Assembly: GCF_016592575.1 (NCBI RefSeq)
Contig: NZ_AP017470.1
Location: forward strand, 1,510,501 to 1,574,500
Direction of reading: 5' to 3'
Origin: Thermotomaculum hydrothermale
Lineage (GTDB): Bacteria; Acidobacteriota; Holophagae; Thermotomaculales; Thermotomaculaceae
Length of the DNA: 64,000 nucleotides
A program made the position numbers and the translations under genes. Positions 1 through 7,097 of the stretch are shown one piece after another. Each line of letters begins with the position of its first letter. Within the stretch, counting starts at the first letter, position 1. Under the pieces are notes generated by a model. The model had not been told where the DNA came from. It ran no database searches and worked only from the letters and a program-made list of their open reading frames with translations.

Positions 1-1154
1 AAAGCAAGCCTTTTTCTTTCTCCATCGACTTCAAGAACAACCGCTTCAACCTCATCACCTAATTTAAAGTAATTCTGGGCATTTGAAATCTTCTTTGTCC
101 AGGAGATATCATTTATGTGAATAAGACCTTCAACACCAGGTTCAACCTCAACAAATGCACCGTAATTTTTAATATTAACAACCTTACCCTTAATCTTTGT
201 CCCCTGAGGATATTTTTCTTCTATATTTTTCCATGGGTCTTCCATCTTCTGTTTATACCCGAGTGAAATCTTTTCATTTTCCCTGTCAATTGAAAGAATA
301 ACCACCTCAACCTCATCACCTACCTGAAAGAAATCTGAGGGATGAGATACCTTACCCCACGAAATATCAGAGATATGAAGTAACCCATCAACACCGTCAA
401 GGTCAATAAAAACCCCGTAATCAGTAATATTTTTAACCCTACCCTGAACCAGGTCCCCCTCTTTTATTGAGGAAAGGAGTTTTTCTTTCTTTTTATTTAA
501 CTCATCCTGTACAAGCTCTATCCTTGAAACAACACAACTCTTTGGAGTGTATTTTATTACAAGAAAATCAAATTCCTTTCCTACATATTCAGAGTCTTCT
601 TTTCTAAGTCTTCTCACATCAACCCTTGATTGAGGCAAGAAAGCAATTTTTCCACCTAAATCAACATTAAAACCTTTATTTACAATCTCAGTAATCTTAC
701 CTTTGATTGGAGTCTTATTTCTATAAGCCTCTCTAATCTTCTCTTCAAACTTTCTTGCAAAAGCTTTTTTGAAAGATAGTCTTACTTCTTTATCTGTAAT
801 TTTATCTACAACAACTTCTATTTCATCTCCCTCTTTAGGAAGCTCGTTGCCTGTATCAATAAAATCGTTTACATTTACAACCCCTTCTACCTTGTGTCCT
901 ACATCTACATATACACTATCATCATTCAATGAAATTACCCTGCCCACAACAATCTGTCCCCTTGAAACTGAATTAGGTGAAGCGTCATGCTCTTCAAGAA
1001 GTTTTTCAAAAGATTCTTTTTCCTCTTTTTCTTCATTAGCTTTAGCCTCTTCTTTAGCAGGCTCTACTTTTTCAGAGGATTCCTCCTGAATCTTTTCGGT
1101 GACCTCCTTAATTTCTTTTGTTTCTTCTAATTTTTTTTCCTGTTCATTAACCAT
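1..1154 (-). CDS. rpsA: 30S ribosomal protein S1 (5' part, runs off left edge)
   Basis: Translating the minus strand from ATG at 1154 gives an open frame to the window edge (about 384 residues). An acidic Glu/Lys-rich N-terminus of about 60 residues is followed by successive S1 (OB-fold) RNA-binding repeats. These carry typical signatures such as GVFIDLDGVDGLLHISDISW and GAFVEVEPGVEGLIHINDIS. S1 binds mRNA leaders on the 30S subunit and helps start translation. A strong AGGGGGAA ribosome site lies a few bases upstream. The 3' end is missing, so total repeat number is unknown. Family assignment is secure; a shorter S1-domain protein is less likely given at least four repeats. Confidence 0.93.
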   Translation of the reverse strand, partial: MVNEQEKKLEETKEIKEVTEKIQEESSEKVEPAKEEAKANEEKEEKESFEKLLEEHDASPNSVSRGQIVVGRVISLNDDSVYVDVGHKVEGVVNVNDFIDTGNELPKEGDEIEVVVDKITDKEVRLSFKKAFARKFEEKIREAYRNKTPIKGKITEIVNKGFNVDLGGKIAFLPQSRVDVRRLRKEDSEYVGKEFDFLVIKYTPKSCVVSRIELVQDELNKKKEKLLSSIKEGDLVQGRVKNITDYGVFIDLDGVDGLLHISDISWGKVSHPSDFFQVGDEVEVVILSIDRENEKISLGYKQKMEDPWKNIEEKYPQGTKIKGKVVNIKNYGAFVEVEPGVEGLIHINDISWTKKISNAQNYFKLGDEVEAVVLEVDGERKRLA

Positions 1155-1216
1155 AATATTCCCCCTAAACCTGAATAAAAATACCGGAAAGCACAATGCT
1201 TCCAGGCTGATGGAAT

Positions 1217-1268
1217 ATTATAGCAATACCTTATATTTATTGCAAGTCAAATAACTATTTAATATAAT
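1217..1268. promoter_or_regulatory. Divergent promoter pair sharing one palindromic -35 (rpsA / ancestral nupC)
   Basis: TTGCAA at 1240-1245 is its own reverse complement. Rightward, 17 bp separate it from TATAAT at 1263-1268. Leftward, 17 bp separate it from TATAAT (minus strand) at 1217-1222. Both directions therefore read as near-consensus sigma-70 promoters using the same -35 hexamer. The left one would drive rpsA and the right one the nupC operon before the IS inserted downstream. Sequence matches are direct; promoter function is inferred. Confidence 0.72.
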
Positions 1269-1302
1269 ATTTGATGAATAGATTTTATTTAAGGAGTTAA
1301 TT

Positions 1303-1339
1303 TTGTATAGGTTAATATCTTTTTTGGGTATTTTTTTTA
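1303..1339 (+). pseudogene. Detached ancestral 5' end of nupC (TTG start)
   Basis: If the IS copy and one target duplication are removed, TTG at 1303 reads in frame into the transporter and gives an N-terminus MYRLISFLGIFF before the current Met13. That is the hydrophobic first helix expected in CNT transporters. An AAGGAG ribosome site at 1291-1296 sits 6 bases upstream of the TTG. This short piece is now separated from its gene by 1257 bp of IS. Confidence 0.75.
1332..1339. repeat. 8-bp target-site duplication of IS copy 1 (left)
   Basis: TTTTTTTA is repeated exactly at 2597-2604, directly outside both ends of the element. An 8-9 bp duplication is characteristic of IS256-family insertion. 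Confidence 0.85.
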
Positions 1340-1376
1340 GGCAGTGTAACATTAATTGTGTCAGGGAGAAAAAAAA

Positions 1377-1432
1377 CTCCTTTCGGGAAGGAGAGGTTAA
1401 AATAACCTCAGAAGAAAAATTCCCGAAAGGAG
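1377..1432 (+). promoter_or_regulatory. Transposase leader hairpin that buries the Shine-Dalgarno
   Basis: CTCCTTTCGGGAA (1377-1389) is perfectly complementary to TTCCCGAAAGGAG (1420-1432), which contains the transposase ribosome site. Inside it sits a second hairpin, GAGGTTA/TAACCTC (1393-1399, 1403-1409, loop AAA). A competing smaller stem CTCCTT/AAGGAG (1377-1382/1388-1393) would free the ribosome site. The same structure is present in IS copy 2. Function is inferred: repression of transposase translation from read-through transcripts. Confidence 0.68.
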
Positions 1433-1441
1433 GTACCACCA

Positions 1442-2575
1442 ATGAGTGATTTAATTTTCACTCAATTTAAAGAATTTTTCAAGAAAATGTTGCAGGAAAT
1501 GTTGTTGGAAGAGAGGGAAAGATACTTAAAAGAAGCAAGAGGCCAAACAAGGGCAAACGGTTATTATAAGCGAACGCCTAAAAGCTTTTTAGGAGAGATT
1601 GAATTGCAAATTCCAAGAACAAGAGACAGTCAGTTTAAGGTTAAATGGCTTCCCCAGAGAAAAAGGGTAATGTTTTTTCTTGAAGATATTGTGGAGGCAA
1701 TGTTTATAGCAGGAGTATCCACAAGAAAGACAGCAGGGGTAATTAAAAATCTCATAGGGGCTAACATATCCGCTCAATATGTAAGCAGGATAAGTGAAAT
1801 ATCTGAAGAAGTAATTGAAAAATGGAAAAACAGCAGATTAACAAAAACATACCCCGTGCTATACATAGACGCAACATACATTTCATTAAAAAGAGACAGT
1901 GTGGCAAAAGAGGCAGTATATGCAGTATTGGGCCTGTCTGAAGACGGTAAAAGAGAAATTTTAGGATACTTTCTTCCTGGAGGAAACGAAAAAGCATCCC
2001 TCTGGCAGGAAATATTCAGGGATTTAAAAGAAAGAGGCTTAAAAGGAGTAAAACTGATTATAAGTGATGATTTAACAGGTTTATCTGAAGCGATAAAAGA
2101 AGAATTTCCTGAGACTATGCACCAACTTTGTTGGTTTCACCTGAAAAGAAACATAAAAAACAGAGTAAGAAAACATCATTTTGAGAAAATAAAAGAAGAA
2201 TTAGACGAGATAATGAAATGCGAAAGCAGGGAAGAAGGGAAAACCAAACTTCTTGCATTTATTGAAAAATGGAAAAAGATATACAGGTTTTTAAAAAACA
2301 TTAAGGCAAAAGTTGATAACTATACATTCTTTCTCCTTGCCCCTGATGAGATAAGAAGTTACTTCAGAACAACAAACTGGATGGAAAGGTGTTTTAAAGA
2401 GTTAAAAGATTACATACGAATACGAGGATTTTTTCAAAATGAACAAAGTGCAGAGAAGTTTCTTTACATTTTCTTCACAGACAAGAATGAGAAGTATCAA
2501 TCAAGGAGTTTAAGGTATTCTTCTTCTTTTAATCGCTTTTTTTCTTCTCTTTCCCGGGAGGCTTCCCATGCCTGA
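1442..2575 (+). CDS. IS256-family (Mutator-type) transposase, copy 1
   Basis: This 377-residue DDE transposase cuts and joins the IS ends. Catalytic acidic residues appear as D143 (YIDATY), D209 (IISDD) and E315 (NWMERCFKE). The CWFHLKRN segment (230-237) is typical of the family. Length is slightly short for IS256 transposases (about 390-400) but complete. The protein is identical to copy 2, so at least one transposition is recent. A GGAGG site precedes the ATG but lies inside a hairpin stem. The stop codon overlaps an ATG (2568) that reads out of the element. Confidence 0.95.
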   Translation: MSDLIFTQFKEFFKKMLQEMLLEERERYLKEARGQTRANGYYKRTPKSFLGEIELQIPRTRDSQFKVKWLPQRKRVMFFLEDIVEAMFIAGVSTRKTAGVIKNLIGANISAQYVSRISEISEEVIEKWKNSRLTKTYPVLYIDATYISLKRDSVAKEAVYAVLGLSEDGKREILGYFLPGGNEKASLWQEIFRDLKERGLKGVKLIISDDLTGLSEAIKEEFPETMHQLCWFHLKRNIKNRVRKHHFEKIKEELDEIMKCESREEGKTKLLAFIEKWKKIYRFLKNIKAKVDNYTFFLLAPDEIRSYFRTTNWMERCFKELKDYIRIRGFFQNEQSAEKFLYIFFTDKNEKYQSRSLRYSSSFNRFFSSLSREASHA

Positions 2576-3773
2576 CACAATTAACTTGACATTACCTTTT
2601 TTTATGCTTTTTATTGCCTTTCTTTTATCCGAAAACAAGAAAGAAATAAAAATAAAACCTGTTGTAGGGGGAATATTACTTCAATTTGTCTTTGCCCTTT
2701 TAATTCTTAAAACAACAACAGGGAGGGAAATATTTCAACATATTGAGATTTATGTTTCTAAACTTATGGAGTTTTCAATTAAAGGGGCATCATTTGTGTT
2801 TGGCAAACTTGCTAACCAGAAGGATAAAAGTATCGGTTTTATTTTTGCCTTTCAGGTTCTGCCCACAGTAATCTTTTTCTCCTCAATTATGTCTATTCTT
2901 TATCACCTGAAAATTATGCAAAAAGTTGTAAAGGGAATGGCATGGGTAATGCAAAAAACAATGAAAATTTCAGGGGCTGAAAGCATGGCAGTTGCTGCAA
3001 ATTCTTTTATAGGCCAAACTGAAGCACCCCTTGTTATAGCACCTTATGTAAAAGACATGACAATATCTGAGCTTGCAACCTTAATGGTTGGAGGATTTGC
3101 CACAATAGCAGGATCAGTTTTAGTAGCTTATGTCAGTTTTGGAGTAAGTGCAGGTCACCTTGTAGCAGCAAGTATAATGTCAGCACCTGCTGCCGTTGTT
3201 ATAGCAAAAATAATCTACCCTGAAACAGAGGAACCAAAAACCCTTGATTTAAAACAGGTAGATATCCCTATCACAACCTCAAACATCATTGAAGCAGCAA
3301 GTGAGGGGGCAACAACAGGTATGAGGCTTGCTTTAAATATTGCTGCAATGCTTATTGCTTTTATAGCATTAATAGCTCTTGCAGACGCAATGTTAGGGGT
3401 TTTCGGATTATCTTTAAAAACAGTTTTAGGGTATATATTTTATCCCTTTGCCATTGCAATGGGAGTTCCTGTGGAAGACTGCGCTAAATTCGGATACCTG
3501 TTAGGCACCAAAGTTTCAATAAACGAGTTTGTTGCCTACCTTGAATTAGGGAAAATGATACAGGCCAAAGCACTTAGTCATAGAAGCGTGGTACTTGCAA
3601 CCTATGCGTTATGCGGGTTTGCAAACTTTTCATCAATAGCAATTCAAATAGGGGGCATAGGCGGGCTTGCCCCTGAAAGAAAAAAAGACCTTGCAAAAAT
3701 AGGGTTAAAGGCTATGATTGGTGGGGCGTTGGCCTCGTGGATTACGGCATGTATTGCCGGGATTTTAATTTAA
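2568..3773 (+). CDS. nupC: Concentrative nucleoside transporter (NupC/CNT family), N-terminus replaced by IS sequence
   Basis: A 401-residue inner-membrane protein that couples nucleoside uptake to an ion gradient. It has many hydrophobic helices and the CNT signature ESMAVAANSFIGQTEAPLVI (about residues 140-159). It is followed by purine nucleoside phosphorylase and cytidine deaminase, so uptake and salvage are linked. The current start ATG lies inside the right end of IS copy 1, with GGGAGG just upstream, and overlaps the transposase stop. Residues 1-10 come from the IS. The ancestral start was probably TTG at 1303. Length happens to be unchanged because the lost and gained segments are both 12 codons. 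Whether the hybrid protein inserts correctly in the membrane cannot be told from sequence. Confidence 0.92.
   Translation: MPDTINLTLPFFMLFIAFLLSENKKEIKIKPVVGGILLQFVFALLILKTTTGREIFQHIEIYVSKLMEFSIKGASFVFGKLANQKDKSIGFIFAFQVLPTVIFFSSIMSILYHLKIMQKVVKGMAWVMQKTMKISGAESMAVAANSFIGQTEAPLVIAPYVKDMTISELATLMVGGFATIAGSVLVAYVSFGVSAGHLVAASIMSAPAAVVIAKIIYPETEEPKTLDLKQVDIPITTSNIIEAASEGATTGMRLALNIAAMLIAFIALIALADAMLGVFGLSLKTVLGYIFYPFAIAMGVPVEDCAKFGYLLGTKVSINEFVAYLELGKMIQAKALSHRSVVLATYALCGFANFSSIAIQIGGIGGLAPERKKDLAKIGLKAMIGGALASWITACIAGILI
2597..2604. repeat. 8-bp target-site duplication of IS copy 1 (right)
   Basis: TTTTTTTA, identical to 1332-1339. Its final A is the first base of an in-frame ATG (codon 13 of the current nupC). 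Confidence 0.85.
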
Positions 3774-3787
3774 ATAGGGAGGAAAAT

Positions 3788-4597
3788 ATGGATTACATAA
3801 ACCTGTCCACACAAATTAAAGAAAAGGGAATTGACAATATTGATATTGCAGTGGTTTTAGGCTCCGGGTTGGGCTTTCTTGCCGATGAAGTTAAGGGAAA
3901 AACAATTGAATATGGAGAAATAAAAGGATTCCCCAAACCAACAGTTGAAGGGCACAGCGGCAAAATGGTTTTAGCTCAAATAGGGAATAAAAATGTATTG
4001 TTCTTTCAGGGAAGGTTTCACTTTTATGAAGGTTACTCTATGAAGGAAGTTGTTATTTTCCCGAGGATAGCAAAGCTTTTAGGAGCAAAACTATACCTAG
4101 TTACAAATGCAGCAGGCGGAATAAACTCTGAATTTAAACCAGGAGATTTGATGGTTATTAAAGACCACTTAAATTTAATGGGAACAAACCCTCTTATAGG
4201 AAAAAATCACAGTGAATTTGGACCAAGATTTCCTGATATGACTGATGCATACAGCCCTAATTTAAGAAAACTTTTATTTGAAATAGGAGACCAGTTGGGG
4301 ATAGAGCTTCAAAGCGGTGTTTATGCTGCATTAACTGGGCCAAGCTATGAAACACCTGCTGAAATAAAGATGCTTCAAGCATTAGGAGCAGACGCGGTGG
4401 GGATGTCAACCGTGCCTGAAGTTATTGCAGCGAGGCATGCAAACCTGAAAGTTTTAGGGGTATCCTGCATAACAAACTTAGCCGCTGGAGTTTCAGAAAA
4501 CCCTCTATCTCATGAGGAAGTGCTTGAAACCACTGAAAAAGTAAAGTATCATTTTGGTAAGTTAATAATGAAATTCTTAGAAACGGTGGAGTTATGA
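3788..4597 (+). CDS. punA: Purine nucleoside phosphorylase (trimeric class)
   Basis: Phosphorolysis of purine nucleosides to free base plus (deoxy)ribose-1-phosphate in the cytoplasm. The 269-residue product shows LGSGLG near residue 25, a GHSG phosphate-binding segment, TNAAGGIN, the LTGPSYETPAEI loop and VGMSTVPEVIAARH, all typical of the trimeric PNP/MTAP family. The start at 3788 is preferred over an in-frame ATG at 3737. It has GGGAGG about 6 bases upstream, and the earlier one lies inside nupC. Its stop overlaps the cdd start (ATGA). Inosine/guanosine specificity is the family norm; a methylthioadenosine enzyme is a weaker alternative. Confidence 0.93.
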   Translation: MDYINLSTQIKEKGIDNIDIAVVLGSGLGFLADEVKGKTIEYGEIKGFPKPTVEGHSGKMVLAQIGNKNVLFFQGRFHFYEGYSMKEVVIFPRIAKLLGAKLYLVTNAAGGINSEFKPGDLMVIKDHLNLMGTNPLIGKNHSEFGPRFPDMTDAYSPNLRKLLFEIGDQLGIELQSGVYAALTGPSYETPAEIKMLQALGADAVGMSTVPEVIAARHANLKVLGVSCITNLAAGVSENPLSHEEVLETTEKVKYHFGKLIMKFLETVEL

Positions 4598-4995
4598 GAA
4601 AGATTGAAGCGTTACAAATTCTTAAAAACATAATAAAAAAAGCATACTGTCCGTATTCAAATTTTCCTGTAGCTGCGCTTGTAGAAGACAATAACGGGGA
4701 ATATGCTACAGGAATTAACGTTGAGAATGCTTCTTTCGGCCTCACAGTATGCGCAGAAAGAATAGCAATGTTTAACTTTGTTGTTAACGGATTTAAAAAT
4801 CCCGTAAGGCTTTTTCTATATGCCCCTACTGAAGATTTTACCCCTCCTTGTGGAGCATGTAGACAGGTTTTAGCAGAGTTTAATCCTGATATGGAGATAA
4901 TTTTATTTAATAAAGAGGAAAATTTTACATCATATAAATTAAGTGAATTGCTGCCCCAATCTTTTAGTGGGGAGAATTTAAAGGGAAAACAATGA
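4594..4995 (+). CDS. cdd: Cytidine deaminase
   Basis: Zinc-dependent conversion of cytidine or deoxycytidine to (deoxy)uridine. The 133-residue protein is the length of the small tetrameric bacterial enzymes. Zinc ligands and catalytic Glu are visible: C53-A-E55 and P-C86-G-A-C89. It overlaps punA by 4 bases and the next gene starts 4 bases before its end, so it is translationally coupled in the salvage operon. Confidence 0.95.
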   Translation: MRKIEALQILKNIIKKAYCPYSNFPVAALVEDNNGEYATGINVENASFGLTVCAERIAMFNFVVNGFKNPVRLFLYAPTEDFTPPCGACRQVLAEFNPDMEIILFNKEENFTSYKLSELLPQSFSGENLKGKQ

Positions 4996-5525
4996 TTATT
5001 CAATGTCCTGAGTGTTTGAAGAAGTATAAATTTGACGAATCAAAATTTGAGGGAAAACCTAAAAAAAAGGTTAAGTGCCCCCATTGCGGAACAATTTTTG
5101 AAATAACAAACCCTGTAACAAAAAAGCAGGTTGATGACTCAACAAAGGTGTCAACAAGCAACAAAAAACTGAAAGAGATTCAAAAGGCTTTAAAAAATAA
5201 ATCTTTTAAAGAGAATAAGTACTCTCTCGCTGTGCTTGAAGGACCCCTTGCAGGGAAAATACTGCCTATAACAAAACCAGTTGTTTCAATAGGTAGAGCA
5301 AAGGCAGATATAAACATACCTGACCCGGAAATTTCACGAATTCACTGTGAAATTGTAATATTACCTGACAAAGTCTTACTCAGAGATTTAAATTCAACAA
5401 ATGGAACATATTTTGATAATTTGAAGATAACAGAAGTAGAGATTGGGAATAGAGATGAGTTCACCATTGGAGACACCACCCTAATGTTAATAATCACCCC
5501 TAAAAATTCCCCTGAAGAAGTATGA
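4992..5525 (+). CDS. Zinc-ribbon plus FHA domain protein
   Basis: Residues 1-37 form an MJ0042-type zinc ribbon with two CPxC pairs (CPEC, CPHC). After a Lys-rich linker, about residues 75-170 form a forkhead-associated domain with GRAKADI, SRIHCE and LNSTNGTYFDN, the phosphothreonine-binding signature. FHA domains recognise phosphothreonine, so the protein is probably a signalling adaptor. It is cytoplasmic with no membrane segment. It overlaps cdd (4 bases) and ddl (4 bases). No Ser/Thr kinase lies nearby, so the partner is unknown. Confidence 0.85.
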   Translation: MIIQCPECLKKYKFDESKFEGKPKKKVKCPHCGTIFEITNPVTKKQVDDSTKVSTSNKKLKEIQKALKNKSFKENKYSLAVLEGPLAGKILPITKPVVSIGRAKADINIPDPEISRIHCEIVILPDKVLLRDLNSTNGTYFDNLKITEVEIGNRDEFTIGDTTLMLIITPKNSPEEV

Positions 5526-6517
5526 TAAAAACTGCAATTGTCTTTGGCGGAAAAAGCCCTGAACATCCAATATCAATTCTGTCTGCAAAGGCTGTTTACA
5601 AAAACATTGACAGAGAAAAGTTCGATGTATCCCTCATTGCCATTACAAAAAATGGAGATTTTTTCTCTGGAGAAGGTGCTTTTGAATTTTTAGAAAATGG
5701 AGACAAATCAAAGGTCAAACAGGTTGACTGTGGAATATTCAAATTATTTGATGTAATTTTCCCGGTTCTTCACGGGCCTTATGGAGAAGACGGAACAATC
5801 CAGGGGATGCTTGATTTTCTGGGAGTGCCCTATGTAGGTTGCGGAGTTGAAGCCTCGGCAATCGCCATGCACAAGGGAATTTCCAGAGACCTATTTAAAA
5901 TAGCCCAAATACCTCAACCAGAATACATCTACTTGACAAAAAAAGAAAAGGAGCAAGGCTTAAAAGATGCACTTGAAAAATTAAATTTCCCATTATTCGT
6001 TAAGCCATGCAGAGGTGGATCAAGTATAGGAATAACAAAGGTAAAGCATGCTGAAAAATTTAAGGATGCTGTAGAGCTTGCCTTTCAGTACGATAGTGAA
6101 GTAATTGTGGAAGAGGGGATAAGTGTAACAAAAGAACTGGAAGTAGCAGTTTTAGGGAACCACAACCTTATAATTTCTCCTCCAGGGGCTTTAATACCTG
6201 GTGATGAATTTTACACATATGAAGACAAATATGTTGAAACAAAAACAAAATTCTCTATTCCTGCAAAAATTCCCAAAGAAGTTGAAATAAAAATAAAGTC
6301 ATATGCAGAAAAAGCGTTTAAAGTTGTAAAAGGTAAAGGTATGGCGAGAATAGATTTCCTATATGATGAAAATGAAAACAAAGTATTTTTAAATGAAATA
6401 AACACAATTCCCGGCTTTACCGAAATCTCAATGTATCCCAAACTTATGGCTCTTTGCGGATTTACTTTTAAAAAACTCACCACAAAACTCATTGAATTAG
6501 CTTTAGAAAATGATTGA
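5522..6517 (+). CDS. ddl: D-alanine--D-alanine ligase
   Basis: ATP-dependent joining of two D-Ala for peptidoglycan precursor synthesis. The 331-residue ATP-grasp protein has N-terminal FGGKSPEHPISI, PVLHGPYGEDGTIQG, PLFVKPCRGGSSIGI (ATP-binding lid region) and the C-terminal FLNEINTIPGFT metal-binding motif. Length and motif order are normal. It overlaps the FHA gene by 4 bases and rsmG by 8. Placement with rsmG is not a classic dcw cluster, so expression is probably tied to the salvage operon upstream. Confidence 0.95.
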   Translation: MIKTAIVFGGKSPEHPISILSAKAVYKNIDREKFDVSLIAITKNGDFFSGEGAFEFLENGDKSKVKQVDCGIFKLFDVIFPVLHGPYGEDGTIQGMLDFLGVPYVGCGVEASAIAMHKGISRDLFKIAQIPQPEYIYLTKKEKEQGLKDALEKLNFPLFVKPCRGGSSIGITKVKHAEKFKDAVELAFQYDSEVIVEEGISVTKELEVAVLGNHNLIISPPGALIPGDEFYTYEDKYVETKTKFSIPAKIPKEVEIKIKSYAEKAFKVVKGKGMARIDFLYDENENKVFLNEINTIPGFTEISMYPKLMALCGFTFKKLTTKLIELALEND

Positions 6518-7097
6518 CAACTACATAGACTGGCTGGAATCAAAAAACATAGTATTAAATAATGACCAAAAAGACAATCTAAATAGATACACAAACCTTG
6601 TTAATTACTGGAACAAAAAAGTGAATATAACAGCTGCAAAAGATTTAAAGGAGATTGTTGAAAGACATATTTTAGATTCTTTAATGCCTCTAATTGTGGG
6701 CTTTGACAATGAAAAGAGCGTAATTGACCTTGGAAGTGGTGGAGGTTTTCCTGCTATACCACTTGCTATAATACTTAAAGAAACTAAATTCCTATTAGTG
6801 GAAAAAGTAACAAAAAAATGCGCTTTTTTAAAAAGGGTAAAGAGAGAGTTAAACCTTAAAAATATAGAAGTTGAAAACTCTCTTTTTGAAGAGATAGACT
6901 ATACTGTACCCCAGACAATGATAACCAGAGCAGTAAAAATTGATAAGAAAATTGAAACATATTGCAAAGAAAAAGGTATAAAAAAACTGTATTCCTTCCA
7001 CTCAACAAAACCGGTAGGTGTGGATTTATATGCTGAGTATATCTTACCGGGGGAAAATAAAGTAAGGTATATAGCCAGAAGGGAGCTACATGGATAA
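6510..7097 (+). CDS. rsmG: 16S rRNA (guanine-527-N7)-methyltransferase
   Basis: SAM-dependent methylation of G527 of 16S rRNA. The 195-residue protein has the family pattern LVNYWNKKVNIT near residues 30-41, HILDSL and the SAM-binding DLGSGGGFPAIPLAI (about 72-86). It is slightly shorter than many RsmG proteins (about 205-240) at the C-terminus. It overlaps ddl by 8 bases and the kinase gene by 8 bases. Confidence 0.9.
   Translation: MIDNYIDWLESKNIVLNNDQKDNLNRYTNLVNYWNKKVNITAAKDLKEIVERHILDSLMPLIVGFDNEKSVIDLGSGGGFPAIPLAIILKETKFLLVEKVTKKCAFLKRVKRELNLKNIEVENSLFEEIDYTVPQTMITRAVKIDKKIETYCKEKGIKKLYSFHSTKPVGVDLYAEYILPGENKVRYIARRELHG

Larger units (their letters stand above)
1340..2596 (+). mobile_element. 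IS256-family insertion sequence, copy 1 (1257 bp)
   Basis: The ends are imperfect 26-bp inverted repeats: GGCAGTGTAACATTAATTGT... on the left, and the complement of GGTAATGTCAAGTTAATTGT... on the right. The inner TTAATTGTGTCAGG is identical at both ends. The boundaries were set by comparison with copy 2, where identity stops at exactly the same bases. An 8-bp duplication flanks the element. It holds one transposase gene and a leader hairpin. It inserted in the 5' end of nupC, in the same direction as that gene. Confidence 0.93.

Noticed and set aside
769-1089. Plus-strand open frame rich in Ser, Thr and Leu opposite the S1 gene.
   Set aside because: It is the antisense shadow of the S1 repeats and acidic N-terminus; no ribosome site and no domain.
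4594-4640. UGA stop of punA as a selenocysteine codon, considered because tRNA-Sec is present.
   Set aside because: Read-through soon meets a stop, and the position matches the normal family end with a 4-base overlap to cdd.
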